From NCBI RefSeq assembly GCF_000829455.1, contig NZ_JXAK01000035.1, positions 1 through 64,000 of the forward strand: a DNA stretch of 64,000 nt, given 5' to 3'. The stretch is from Gordoniibacillus kamchatkensis. GTDB lineage: Bacteria; Bacillota; Bacilli; Paenibacillales; NBRC-103111. Positions 1-8,368 of this stretch are shown one piece after another. The position numbers were made by a program, and so were the translations under genes. Position 1 is the first letter of the stretch; every line of letters begins with the position of its first letter. The notes beneath the pieces are model-generated. The model worked only from the letters and a program-made list of their open reading frames with translations. It was not told the origin of the DNA and searched no databases.

Positions 1-167
1 GTGCACGAGGCCGGCTTCCTGCCAAAATTGTTCCGCAGTTGTCCGAAATTGCAACTGCGGAGTCGTTTTTCGCGAGAAGCTCGCTGTAGTTGCCGAAAGA
101 GCAATTGGAGCAGCGGAGGAATGTTCAGCGCATTGTTTCGAGTCCTGTTCGGGGAGCCATTTTCTAT

Positions 168-258
168 GGAGAGATACCCAAGTGGCTCAAGGGGACCCTC
201 TGCTAAGGGGTTAGACTGCGTAAGTGGTGCGAGGGTTCGAATCCCTCTCTCTCCGCCA
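168..258 (+). tRNA. tRNA-Ser (GCU)
   Basis: Acceptor arms GGAGAGA and TCTCTCC pair, with discriminator G and an encoded CCA end. The anticodon loop carries GCT, the variable arm is long as expected for serine tRNA, and the T loop reads GGTTCGAATCC. A T-tailed hairpin follows at 286. Confidence 0.95.
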
Positions 259-285
259 TACATACTTGATGAACGATGCGATGAA

Positions 286-309
286 GCGGCCCTGCGGGGG
301 CCGCTTTTT
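286..309 (+). terminator. Intrinsic terminator after tRNA-Ser
   Basis: GCGGCC and GGCCGC arms enclose a short loop and are followed by TTTTT. Confidence 0.8.
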
Positions 310-409
310 GTTGTTTCGAGGCCGGAAGAAACTTCGCTCCCCGGTCGTGGGGCCATTTTGCCTTACAGGACCGAGCGATTTGTGGCGTTTGCCGTCACAT
401 CGTGGGAAA

Positions 410-438
410 TTGTGTAAATTTATTGACTGTTCTATAAT
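410..438 (+). promoter_or_regulatory. Probable sigma-A promoter of the riboswitch/HD-GYP unit
   Basis: TTGTGT (410-415) and a perfect TATAAT (433-438) are separated by 17 bases, in an AT-rich stretch about 55 bases before the riboswitch. Confidence 0.6.
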
Positions 439-489
439 TATATTTACAAATCGTGTAAAATACTCGATAATAAAAGACAAAGATCGCCA

Positions 490-592
490 ATTATACCGCT
501 GCGATACAGCAAACCTGTTGAAAAGCAGGGACGCAAAGCCATGGGCCTAAAGACGTCAGTCAATGGTTGCCAGGTTGCCGAACAGGGAAACT
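490..592 (+). promoter_or_regulatory. c-di-GMP-I (GEMM) riboswitch
   Basis: The aptamer signature is plain: ACAGCAAACC, a GAAA-capped CCTG/CAGG helix, GGGACGCAAAGCC, then GGCCTAAA and a second helix ending in CAGGTTGCCG. These are the conserved parts of GEMM-I RNAs, which bind cyclic di-GMP. A T-tailed hairpin follows directly at 594-624, so the natural reading is control of transcription termination. The downstream gene encodes an HD-GYP c-di-GMP phosphodiesterase, a typical GEMM target, which gives a feedback loop. Confidence 0.92.
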
Positions 593-593
593 G

Positions 594-624
594 CCATTTA
601 CCCTTGTCGGTAAATGGTTTTTTT
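594..624 (+). terminator. Riboswitch expression-platform terminator
   Basis: Perfect 9-bp stem CCATTTACC/GGTAAATGG with a 6-base loop, then seven T. A second perfect hairpin without T tail (AAGTATAGGC/GCCTATACTT, 637-659) follows, and a GAAACGG/CCGTTTC pair lies just before the gene. The leader between riboswitch and start codon is thus rich in stems. Confidence 0.8.
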
Positions 625-788
625 CGCTACATCGGAAAGTATAGGCTTGGCCTATACTTGGGCCGATTCCGTGCGAGAAACGGGGGGCAGCCGGAAACGG
701 ACGGCCCTTGGCCGTTTCTTCTTGCTTCGCGGCCCCCGGCGCCCGATTTGCAGGCTTGAAGGGGATAACTGTTGCTAGGAGGAGCTGG

Positions 789-1796
789 GTGTTGGAGGAC
801 CAACTAATTTTGCAATGGAGAGGCCGCAGGCTTAGCAAAAACATCTATTCCGAATACGGCAGCTTGCTGCTGGCGGCCGATACCCGACTTACCGAGGAAA
901 TGCTGGAAAGTCTTGCAGACCACCGCATTCTGCTTACCGAAGACGACGTTGGCCCGGAGGAAGACGCATACCGGCAATGGGTGCGCGACGCGGCGGCGGA
1001 CATGAAGTCGATTTGCGAGCGGACAAGGGCGACGGAGGAAATACCGATCGACGACGTTTATATCCGTTATATCCCGAAGCTGCGGCGCATTTTGGACCGG
1101 GCCGGGCTTATTTCCGTGCTTGCCGAGCTGAAGGAAATGGATGACTACACCTACCATCACAACGTCGCCGTCGGGGTCATCTCGACGCTCATCGGCAAAT
1201 GGCTCGGTTATGACGAGGCAACGCTCACGGCGCTGTCGCTCGCCTCCACGCTGCACGACATCGGGAAAGTGAAGGTGCCGCTTTCGATTTTGAACAAGCC
1301 GATGGCCTTGACCCCGGACGAATACGAGCTGATGAAGCAGCATACGGTGTACGGGTACGAGCTCATTTTGAAAACGCTCGGGCCCGGCCGCGTCGCCGAC
1401 GTCGCGCTGCAGCACCACGAACGCGAAGACGGCAGCGGCTATCCGTTCGGCCTGATGGGGCCGGACATCGACGAGCTGAGCAAAATCGTGGCGGTTGCCG
1501 ACGTGTTCCACGCCATGACCTCGAGGCGCATATACAAAGACGCCGTGCCTTTCCACCAGGTGCTCGAACAAATTCGCGACGGCTCGTTCGGCCGCTTCTC
1601 CCCCGAGGTGACGACGGTGTTTTTGCGGAAAATGATGGACAGCCTCATCGGCGTCGAAGTTACGTTGTCGGACGGAGACTTGGCCATCGTCGTGATGGTC
1701 CATCCCGACGATCCGGTTAATCCGGTCGTCTGCCGCAAAGGGACGTTCATCGACCTTAGCTGCCGCAGCGATTTGCATATTGCGAAGCTCGCGTAG
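789..1796 (+). CDS. HD-GYP domain c-di-GMP phosphodiesterase
   Basis: Predicted to hydrolyse cyclic di-GMP, a second messenger for motility and biofilm choices. The 335-residue protein has an N-terminal part without a recognised sensor domain and a complete HD-GYP domain: the YHHN helix, HDIGK at about residue 156, a conserved His in KQHTVYGYEL, HHEREDGSGYP at about 209 and ADVFHAMTS. The metal ligands and the GYP signature are intact. No membrane segment is seen, so it should be cytosolic. I chose GTG at 789 because AGGAGGA lies 5 bases upstream; an upstream ATG at 708 falls within the hairpin-rich leader. It sits behind a c-di-GMP riboswitch, so its product probably feeds back on its own expression. 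Confidence 0.92.
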   Translation: MLEDQLILQWRGRRLSKNIYSEYGSLLLAADTRLTEEMLESLADHRILLTEDDVGPEEDAYRQWVRDAAADMKSICERTRATEEIPIDDVYIRYIPKLRRILDRAGLISVLAELKEMDDYTYHHNVAVGVISTLIGKWLGYDEATLTALSLASTLHDIGKVKVPLSILNKPMALTPDEYELMKQHTVYGYELILKTLGPGRVADVALQHHEREDGSGYPFGLMGPDIDELSKIVAVADVFHAMTSRRIYKDAVPFHQVLEQIRDGSFGRFSPEVTTVFLRKMMDSLIGVEVTLSDGDLAIVVMVHPDDPVNPVVCRKGTFIDLSCRSDLHIAKLA

Positions 1797-1811
1797 CGCC
1801 GGCGGCCGGAC

Positions 1812-2747
1812 TTACATCCACTTTTTCTTCTTGAAGTACCAGATCAGCCCGAGAGCTACGGCGATCATCAGCGCCCAGACGTACAAGTACCCGTAAGGCC
1901 ATGAAAGCTCGGGAATATCGCGGAAGTTCATTCCGTATAAACCGACGATGAACGTAAGCGGAAGGAAAATGGTGGAGATGATCGTCAGCGTCTTCATAAT
2001 TTCGTTCATGCGGTCGGCCTTCATGCTCATTTGCAGCTCCAGCAGCCCGGTTAGCGAATCCCGGAACATGTCGAGAGAATCGACGACGCGGGAAATATGA
2101 TCGTAGATGTCGATGAAATAGACGTTATTTTCCGCCCGCAAATAAGGGAAATTCGTTTGCGTGATTTCGCTCAAAATCGCCCGTTCTTCGGAAACGGCGC
2201 GCCGCAGCCGGTGAAGCTCCCGCTTGAGCTGAAAAATGGTGTGGCCGACGCGGACATACGGATTGTTGTAAATGCTTTGTTCCATTTTCTCGATCCGGTT
2301 TTCGAGCCGGTCGATAAGGGCGGAATAATCGTCGACGCAGGAATCGAGCAAATAGTGCAAAATATCGCTGGTGTGGTGCATCCGCTCGGCGATTTTTTCG
2401 AAATAACCGGTAACGGTTTCAAGGAAATCGGGCTCTTTCTTGCATACCGTAATGATGTAGTTCGGGCCGACGACGATGCCGAGCTCCTCCGTTTGGAACG
2501 TTTTCGGATCGATCGCGTAGAAGGTCAGAAACACATTGTTCGTATAGTGGTCGAGCTTCGGCCGCTGCTTCAGCTTGATGCAATCCTCGACCAGCAGCGG
2601 ATGGCAGCGATACATGTCGCCAAGCACGCGTTCGACCTCTTGCGGCTGCAGCGCGTGCAGACGAATCCAGACGACCTCGCCTTCCGCCGGCAGCCGCGGC
2701 TCCGGTTCTCGCGTCAATTGATTCGTGGCGGTGTTGTAAATGAGCAT
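1812..2747 (-). CDS. corA: CorA family magnesium transporter
   Basis: Membrane channel for Mg2+ (or Co2+) entry. A long cytoplasmic alpha/beta and helical part of about 250 residues is followed by two membrane helices at the C terminus. The YGMN signature that forms the selectivity filter is present at about residue 272 (GLYGMNFRD), and the chain ends in the basic KKKKWM typical of the family. Length (311 aa) is normal. I prefer ATG at 2747, which has a GGGG stretch upstream; a GTG at 2759 would add four residues. It is convergent with the HD-GYP gene, only 15 bases apart. Confidence 0.9.
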   Translation of the reverse strand: MLIYNTATNQLTREPEPRLPAEGEVVWIRLHALQPQEVERVLGDMYRCHPLLVEDCIKLKQRPKLDHYTNNVFLTFYAIDPKTFQTEELGIVVGPNYIITVCKKEPDFLETVTGYFEKIAERMHHTSDILHYLLDSCVDDYSALIDRLENRIEKMEQSIYNNPYVRVGHTIFQLKRELHRLRRAVSEERAILSEITQTNFPYLRAENNVYFIDIYDHISRVVDSLDMFRDSLTGLLELQMSMKADRMNEIMKTLTIISTIFLPLTFIVGLYGMNFRDIPELSWPYGYLYVWALMIAVALGLIWYFKKKKWM

Positions 2748-2890
2748 ATGGCAGGGCACCCCGTTGGCAGTTTTAGGTTATTGTGTATGGACAGGTTAGC
2801 TTCAGCATAACATAACGAAAATTAGTATTGCCATCCGGGAGCGAATCCGCTATAATAACTTTTGCCGTCCAAAAAGGACGTCAGCAGCGT

Positions 2891-2962
2891 GGCCCGTTGG
2901 TCAAGGGGTTAAGACACCTCCCTTTCACGGAGGTAACAGGGGTTCGAATCCCCTACGGGTCA
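2891..2962 (+). tRNA. tRNA-Glu (UUC)
   Basis: GGCCCGT/ACGGGTC acceptor stem, TTC anticodon in CCCTTTCACGG, and T loop GGTTCGAATCC. CCA is not encoded. First of three adjacent tRNA genes. Confidence 0.95.
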
Positions 2963-3035
2963 TCGATTCGCTCAGCTCTCGCAAAGTTTCCGGGTACGCG
3001 CTTGATCGCGCCGGGGCACTTTTACGGGCCAGCGA

Positions 3036-3108
3036 GAGCCATTAGCTCAGTCGGTAGAGCACCTGACTTTTAATCAGGGTGTCGAAGGTTCGAGTCCTTC
3101 ATGGCTCA
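3036..3108 (+). tRNA. tRNA-Lys (UUU)
   Basis: GAGCCAT/ATGGCTC acceptor stem, CTGA-CTTTTAA-TCAG anticodon arm with TTT, and T loop GGTTCGAGTCC. CCA is not encoded. Confidence 0.95.
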
Positions 3109-3122
3109 CTCCAATTTTATAC

Positions 3123-3205
3123 GCGGTCGTGGTGGAACGGCAGACACACCATCTTGAGGGGGTGGCGGGCGCAAGCCCGTGTGGGTTCAAATCCCACCGA
3201 CCGCA
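3123..3205 (+). tRNA. tRNA-Leu (GAG)
   Basis: GCGGTCG/CGACCGC acceptor stem, anticodon GAG in CTTGAGG, a long variable arm (GCGGGCGCAAGCCCGT) and T loop GGTTCAAATCC. CCA is not encoded. Confidence 0.95.
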
Positions 3206-3212
3206 TTGAGCA

Positions 3213-3254
3213 AAATGGAGCGCATTCCGATAACGGAATGCGCTCCATTTTTTT
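3213..3254. terminator. Bidirectional terminator between tRNA cluster and MFS gene
   Basis: Perfect 17-bp stem around a 4-base loop, with A-rich left and T-rich right flanks. It can end both the tRNA transcript and the convergent transporter transcript. Confidence 0.85.
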
Positions 3255-3263
3255 CGTTCTCAG

Positions 3264-4613
3264 TTAAGCATGGTCGTGCTCGACTTTGACTTTGGCGTGG
3301 AACAGCAATCCGACGGCGACAAGTACGACCAGCGAGCCTAGGGCGATGCGGGAAGCGAGGTTGCCGGTTTCCGCGAGAACAAGCGTGATCGTGCCGTACA
3401 GCGTCGGACCGAAGATGGACGACAATTTGCCGGAGAAGGCGAACAAGCCGAAAAACTGGCCGCGCTTCTCGGGCGGCGACAAATTGACGATGAGCGTTCG
3501 CGACGCAACCCACATCGCTCCCATTGCAATCCCGTACATGGAACCGGCGGCCCAAAACATGCCTTGGCTAGCCGCGGTCGACGCCAGCGTCACGGCGGCG
3601 ATGAGCAGCGCCGCGACGATCGTAACGGTGCGCTTCGCGCCGACGGAGCGGGTCACGTAGCCGAACGCGAACGAGCCGGCGATGCTCGAGACGGTGGAGA
3701 CGAGATACAGCAAGATGAACTGCCCGGTGGAAAAGCCGACGACTGCCTTGGCATATACGGACATGACGGCGATTGCGGTGGCGATCACATCGTTGAACAG
3801 GAAGTAAGCAATCATAAACAGGAAAATGTTCTTGTACTGCCGCGCCTCCTTGAACGTGCGCCAAATGTCGGCGTAGCCGCGCCACCAAGCCGGCTTGCCG
3901 GCCGGTGCCGACCTCGTGGCCTGCGGCCGTTCGCGATAAAACAGCCACAGCGGCATAAAGAACAGCAGAAACAGCAGCGCGCTCGGGATGAACGCTTTGT
4001 GGAACCCGTGCTCGCCGACGAGCGGGTAAACGGTGAGCCCCATTAACGTGCCGACGTAGCCGACGGCGACGCCGAACCCGGAGACGAGCCCGACTTCTTT
4101 CCCTTTGGCCAAATCGCCGATCATCGCATCGTAGAAAATAAGTCCGGAATTGTAAAAAAACTTGGCGAACATAAACATGAGCAGCACCAAAGCGAGGCCC
4201 GCATTCAGGCCGAACCATTCCGCGCCTGTCTTCCATCCTGCGGCGGCGCCCATAAGCAGCGTGCTGGCGACGCATAGCAGCGTGAACGCCACGAGATAGC
4301 TTTTTTTCTTGCCGGTGCGGTCGATCCATGTGCCGAACAGCGGAGACAGCAGCACGAGAAAGAAGCTGGAGACCGAGTTGGTGTACGTGATGAACGTGCT
4401 GGCGATCTGGTTCATGACTTCGTTTTTGCCGATAACATTTTGCAGGTAGAAAGGAAAGAAGATCGTCACGATGTTCGAGGAAAATATCGTGTTGGCGAAA
4501 TCATAGAGTGCCCACGACAAGATCGGGAGCGAGAAGTACAGAGCGAGCGCCTTGCGCGGCTCGCCAAGCGGTGCGGCGGTGCTGGTGCGGGTGCGGGTCG
4601 ATTCCGGTTCCAT
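3264..4613 (-). CDS. MFS transporter, UMF1 (Atg22-like) family
   Basis: A 449-residue multi-helix inner-membrane protein. After a hydrophilic start of about 25 residues comes ALYDFANTIFSSNIVTIFFP, the hallmark of UMF1-type permeases, and the pattern of about twelve hydrophobic segments fits the major facilitator fold. Substrate cannot be read from the sequence. It starts 3 bases downstream of the AraC regulator gene on the same strand, so the two are almost surely one transcript. Divergent sialic acid genes make a related sugar or sugar acid a possible substrate; this last point is inference. Confidence 0.85.
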   Translation of the reverse strand: MEPESTRTRTSTAAPLGEPRKALALYFSLPILSWALYDFANTIFSSNIVTIFFPFYLQNVIGKNEVMNQIASTFITYTNSVSSFFLVLLSPLFGTWIDRTGKKKSYLVAFTLLCVASTLLMGAAAGWKTGAEWFGLNAGLALVLLMFMFAKFFYNSGLIFYDAMIGDLAKGKEVGLVSGFGVAVGYVGTLMGLTVYPLVGEHGFHKAFIPSALLFLLFFMPLWLFYRERPQATRSAPAGKPAWWRGYADIWRTFKEARQYKNIFLFMIAYFLFNDVIATAIAVMSVYAKAVVGFSTGQFILLYLVSTVSSIAGSFAFGYVTRSVGAKRTVTIVAALLIAAVTLASTAASQGMFWAAGSMYGIAMGAMWVASRTLIVNLSPPEKRGQFFGLFAFSGKLSSIFGPTLYGTITLVLAETGNLASRIALGSLVVLVAVGLLFHAKVKVEHDHA

Positions 4614-4616
4614 CGG

Positions 4617-5522
4617 TTAAAGCCCTCCTTGTCTGATCGGGTGCTCGGCAGCCCCTCTCCGCCCGCGCCGTTCCCGGTACTCGCTTGGCGCCATTCCTTT
4701 GATGCGCAGAAAAGCCCGGGAAAACGTAGGGTACGAAGCGAACCCGGATTCGTAAGCGACCTGCGAAATCGGCAAATCCGACGTCATGAGCAAACTGCAG
4801 GCATGGCGAATGCGCAGCTCGTGCAGGAAATCGACGAAATGGTTGCCAAACTCTTCGCTGAACTGTTTGCTGAGCTGCGACGGGTGGATGCGGAACGTTT
4901 CCGACAAGACGGTCAGCGACAGCGGATCAAGATAGTGGTCGTATACATACTGCACAACGGGCCATATATCTTTCGCATTCGAGGTTTCAGGCAGCTGCTC
5001 TTCGGCCCGCCCGGATCCGCGCCCCGAGCCGCTTCGGACGAACATTGACAGCGCTTCCATCAGCAGAGCTCTCAGCATAATCGGCTTCCACATTCGCGAC
5101 GATTCGTATTCTTGATACATATGCTCCCAGAGCCGCAGCCCTGTCTCGAAAGTGCCGCCTGCGAGCTGAACGTATGCCGGCCGGGCGTTGTCCTTGCCGA
5201 GCAGCAGCTCGCGCAGCCCCCAGGCCGCCTCCGGCCCGGAAGTGAGCAGCTTCATGTCGAAATTGCATATGTACATCAGCAGCGAATCGCCGGCGGCGGC
5301 CCGGTAATCGTGAATCTGATACGGCAGCAGCAGCACGACCGTCCCGGGCAGCATCTCGTGTTCGGCGCCGTTGATGCGCTCCGTTCCTTTTCCTTCGAGC
5401 ACGAACGATAATTCGATGAAATCGTGACGGTGGGCGGGGACGGACGTATACCTTTTTTTCTTCATATAGAACGGAAAGTCGGAGCCGTCATTCGGATATT
5501 CGAAAAGGTACTGCGGATACAT
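4617..5522 (-). CDS. AraC family transcriptional regulator (cupin sensor)
   Basis: Ligand-responsive DNA-binding regulator. The N-terminal half is an AraC-type cupin (PAHRHDFIELSFVLEGKGTERING, HEMLPGTVVLLLPYQIHDY). The C-terminal 100 residues are the twin helix-turn-helix domain, ending with ISQVAYESGFASYPTFSRAF and KGMAPSEYRERR. I start at the ATG at 5522, which has a long GGAGGGGGG site in front; an in-frame start at 5576 would add 18 residues lacking domain character. It is divergent from nanA with about 190 bases between them and co-directional with the MFS gene, so it most likely senses a product of sialic acid use and controls both sides. Confidence 0.85.
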   Translation of the reverse strand: MYPQYLFEYPNDGSDFPFYMKKKRYTSVPAHRHDFIELSFVLEGKGTERINGAEHEMLPGTVVLLLPYQIHDYRAAAGDSLLMYICNFDMKLLTSGPEAAWGLRELLLGKDNARPAYVQLAGGTFETGLRLWEHMYQEYESSRMWKPIMLRALLMEALSMFVRSGSGRGSGRAEEQLPETSNAKDIWPVVQYVYDHYLDPLSLTVLSETFRIHPSQLSKQFSEEFGNHFVDFLHELRIRHACSLLMTSDLPISQVAYESGFASYPTFSRAFLRIKGMAPSEYRERRGRRGAAEHPIRQGGL

Positions 5523-5711
5523 GACGCGCCGTCCCCCCCTCCTGACCGGTGCTGGTTCTCTAATTTCATTATACAAGCGCCTCTCCGGTAAAGAAATGAG
5601 AGGCCGGTTAAAAAAATGAAATTCGCGCCGCCTGCCCGCGAGCTACAATACAGTCGAGCAACGCCGCTGGCCATTCAATTGTAGAGCGGCAACGGAAAGG
5701 ATGGGACGGCA

Positions 5712-6656
5712 ATGAACAAGAGCGTGAAGACGCGCGACGCGTTCTGCGGCATATTTACGGCGCTGCTGACGCCGATGAGCGAGGACGGGGAGATCGATTT
5801 TCCGTCGCTTGAGCGGTTGGTGGAGCATCAGATCGGGCAAGGCATCCGCGGTTTTTACGTCGGCGGAAGCACAGGCGAAGCGTTTATCCTGACAAGCGAC
5901 GAACGCGAAAGAATACTCGAGACGGTCGTCCGCGCCGCCGCAGGCCGAGTCACGATCGTGGCGCACGTCGGCTGCATCGGGACGAAGGAATCGATCCGGC
6001 TCGCCAAGCATGCGGAGCGGCAAGGCGCCGATGCCGTATCGGCGGTCGTTCCGTTCTATTACAAAGTAACGATGAAAGAAATCCGCGAGCATTACGAAGC
6101 TATCATGGCGGCAACCTCGCTGCCGATGATCGTGTATCATTTTCCCGGAGCGACGGGCGTCAGCCTGACGATGGATTTTTACGAGCAGTTGAGCCGTACC
6201 CCGCAATGCATCGGCGTTAAATTCACTTCGCTCAATCTGTTTGAAATGCAGCAAATTCGCACGCGATGCGGCAAACAGTTTCTCATTTACAACGGACACG
6301 ACGAAGTGTATGCGGGAGGCGCCTCGGCCGGGGCGGACGGCGCTATCGGCAGTACGTTCAACATGATGCCTGGCCTGTTTGTGCGCATGCACGAGCTGGT
6401 CTCGGCGGAGGAGCGGCCGCATATGCCGACTTTGCAAGCGCTGCAGGCGGAGGCGAACGAAGTGATCGCGCATATGGTCCAGTTCGACGTTATTGCGTAC
6501 GAGAAATACATCCTGTACTTGCAAGGAGTGCTGGCAACGCCGACAGTCCGCCAGCCGCTGAAGCAGTTCACGCGGGAAGAGCGCGAGCGGATCGAGAGCT
6601 ATTATGCGCAAAGCGAAACGCTGCGCCGCCACCGGCTTGGCGGATCGCAACGTTAG
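5712..6656 (+). CDS. nanA: N-acetylneuraminate lyase
   Basis: Class I aldolase of the DHDPS/NAL family, splitting sialic acid into N-acetylmannosamine and pyruvate. Visible are GGSTGE at residues 51-56, the catalytic Tyr in VYHFPGATGV (about Y142) and the Schiff-base lysine in GVKFTSLNLFEM (about K170). The FTS context after the lysine and the NGHDEVYAGG..GADGAIGSTFN segment mark a neuraminate lyase and not a dihydrodipicolinate synthase. Length (314 aa) is normal, and GGAAAGG precedes the ATG. The sialidase gene follows 79 bases downstream on the same strand, so release and cleavage of sialic acid appear linked. Confidence 0.9.
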   Translation: MNKSVKTRDAFCGIFTALLTPMSEDGEIDFPSLERLVEHQIGQGIRGFYVGGSTGEAFILTSDERERILETVVRAAAGRVTIVAHVGCIGTKESIRLAKHAERQGADAVSAVVPFYYKVTMKEIREHYEAIMAATSLPMIVYHFPGATGVSLTMDFYEQLSRTPQCIGVKFTSLNLFEMQQIRTRCGKQFLIYNGHDEVYAGGASAGADGAIGSTFNMMPGLFVRMHELVSAEERPHMPTLQALQAEANEVIAHMVQFDVIAYEKYILYLQGVLATPTVRQPLKQFTREERERIESYYAQSETLRRHRLGGSQR

Positions 6657-6735
6657 AAGGCTTCGCGGTGACGAGCGGTGCGCTGCTCAGCTTGATGATT
6701 GCGACGGAGCAATGCCACGGAAAGGAGAGCCAGAA

Positions 6736-7754
6736 GTGCTGGAGAAGCAAAATATATTCGCCGCAGGAACGCACGGCTATCATACGTTTCGGATTCCGTC
6801 GTTGCTGGTAACACGGGAGGGCACGGTGCTCGCCTTTTGCGAAGCCAGAAAAAACGGGCCGGACGACGCCGGCGACATCGATGTCGCGCTGCGGCGAAGC
6901 ACGGACCACGGGCGAACGTGGGGGCCGCTGCGGATCATCGCCGATGACGGCGCGAATACGATCGGCAACCCGTGCCCGGTTCAGGACCGGGATACGGGAA
7001 CGATTTGGTTGCTGCTGTGCCGCAACGAGGAGGACGGGCACGAGAAAGACATTTTGGCGGGGGTGCGATCGCGGCAAGTGCTTGCCATGAAGAGCGACGA
7101 CGACGGCATCACTTGGTCGGAGCCGAATGAGATTACTGCTGATGTAAAACGTCCGGAGTGGACCTGGTACGCCACCGGCCCGTGCCACGCGGTGCAGCTG
7201 CGGAGCGGGCGCTTGATCGTGCCGTGCAATCACGCCGCCTTGCAGCCGGATGCCGCAGCGTCGGGACCGTATACGGCGCACGTCATTTACAGCGACGATC
7301 ACGGAGCGACGTGGCACATCGGGGGCATAGCCGACGAGCATACGAACGAATGCGCACTCGCTGAATTACCGGACGGCATCGTGTATCTCAATATGCGCAG
7401 CTACCACGGCCACAACCGGCGTGCCGCCGCCTGGAGCCGGGACGGCGGGCTCTCGTGGACGGGCATCCGGCTGGACGAGGCGCTCGTCGAACCGGTGTGC
7501 CAAGGAGCGTGCTCGAAGACGGGCGCGGCGGGCTGCTGTTCTCCAACCCTTCCAGCCTGAAGCGGGAAAACTTGACGGTCAAGGCGAGCGCAGACGGGGG
7601 CGCGACTTGGTCGATCGTGCAAGTCGTGCACGAAGGTCCGGCGGCCTATTCCGACTTGGCTATCGCCGGGGACGGCACGATACTGTGCCTGTTCGAATGC
7701 GGCGAGGAGAGGCCTTACGAGATGATTGCGGTGGCGCGGTTTGGCAGGGATTGA
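6736..7754 (+). pseudogene. Exo-alpha-sialidase (GH33-like), frameshifted
   Basis: Would remove terminal sialic acid from glycans. The reading frame has the sialidase RIP motif (HTFRIPSLL) and five Asp boxes of the S-x-D-x-G-x-T-W type: STDHGRTW, SDDDGITW, SDDHGATW, SRDGGLSW and SADGGATW. Candidate catalytic residues include the Glu region NECALAELPDG and the late Tyr in AAYSDLAI. No signal peptide is visible, so the enzyme would be cytosolic and act on imported oligosaccharides. GTG at 6736 is chosen because AAAGGAGAG lies 6 bases upstream. Around 7501-7507 the frame slips: one base appears to be missing in CAAGGAGCG. With one base restored, the two frames join as VCQGSVLEDGRGG and give about 339 residues. 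It may be intact if this is a base-call error. Confidence 0.8.
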
Positions 7755-7975
7755 TTGTAGCTTGCTAGTGAGGGGGGAATAGGGATAGTAACATTGCTCC
7801 CCTTGGGGGCGAGGGGATTGTGCTTGCGGTGTTAGTTTTTTCCGGAATTACGGGAGCAGTCGCAATGATCAATGGAGTGTTTTGGAGTGTTGGGCAAGCC
7901 TTTGTTTTCGAATGGAGCTGGTTTGCTTAGCATAGTGGCCGATAAACAAACTTGACTCCGGTTAGCCTCGGGGGT

Positions 7976-8161
7976 TAGCGGAAAATTGTTCCGCTATCGG
8001 CCTATTTCCCGGGTATTTCCCGAAAATAGCGGAACGTCGGTACGTTATTTCCACGTTTTGGCTGAGAATCACTCTGGCTTCAGACAGATAACGGAACTAC
8101 GTTCCGTTAAGCTTGTTCCGATGCCCCTCTATCCGTGCCATAACGGAACTACGTTCCTTTA
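7976..8161. repeat. REP-like palindromic repeats
   Basis: Four related palindromes: TAGCGGAA..TTCCGCTA (7976-7996), a looser AATAGCGGAACG..CGTTATTT unit (about 8025-8050), TAACGGAAC-TAC-GTTCCGTTA (8089-8109, perfect) and TAACGGAAC-TAC-GTTCCTTTA (8141-8161). They lie in a non-coding stretch (7755-8173) in which I see nothing else. Confidence 0.65.
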
Positions 8162-8173
8162 TGGCTGCCAAGG

Positions 8174-8353
8174 TTAGTCACGTTTGAACACGCGCATAAT
8201 GACCCCGACGACAGGACTTTCCTGCTTCGCGCGGAGCGCACCGGCGACGGACCGGGGCGGGTTTATACGATCGAGTATTCGGCGGAGGACCACGCCGGAC
8301 ACGTCACAACCAAAAGCGTAACCGTGAAGGTTAAGCACGACCAGTCCAAGTGA
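8174..8353 (+). pseudogene. C-terminal remnant of an Ig-like/HYR-type surface protein
   Basis: A 59-codon frame without a start codon encodes a beta-sandwich-like tail ([21 protein letters not shown] and so on) and ends with a stop. It reads like the last part of a secreted protein with Ig-like domains. The upstream side is replaced by the palindromic repeats, so this is probably a decayed gene end. Confidence 0.5.
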
Positions 8354-8368
8354 CGCCATGCGAACCCG

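Noticed and set aside
804-1778. Long minus-strand frame opposite the HD-GYP gene
   Set aside because: High-GC antisense shadow. The + strand frame carries complete HD-GYP motifs and a ribosome site.
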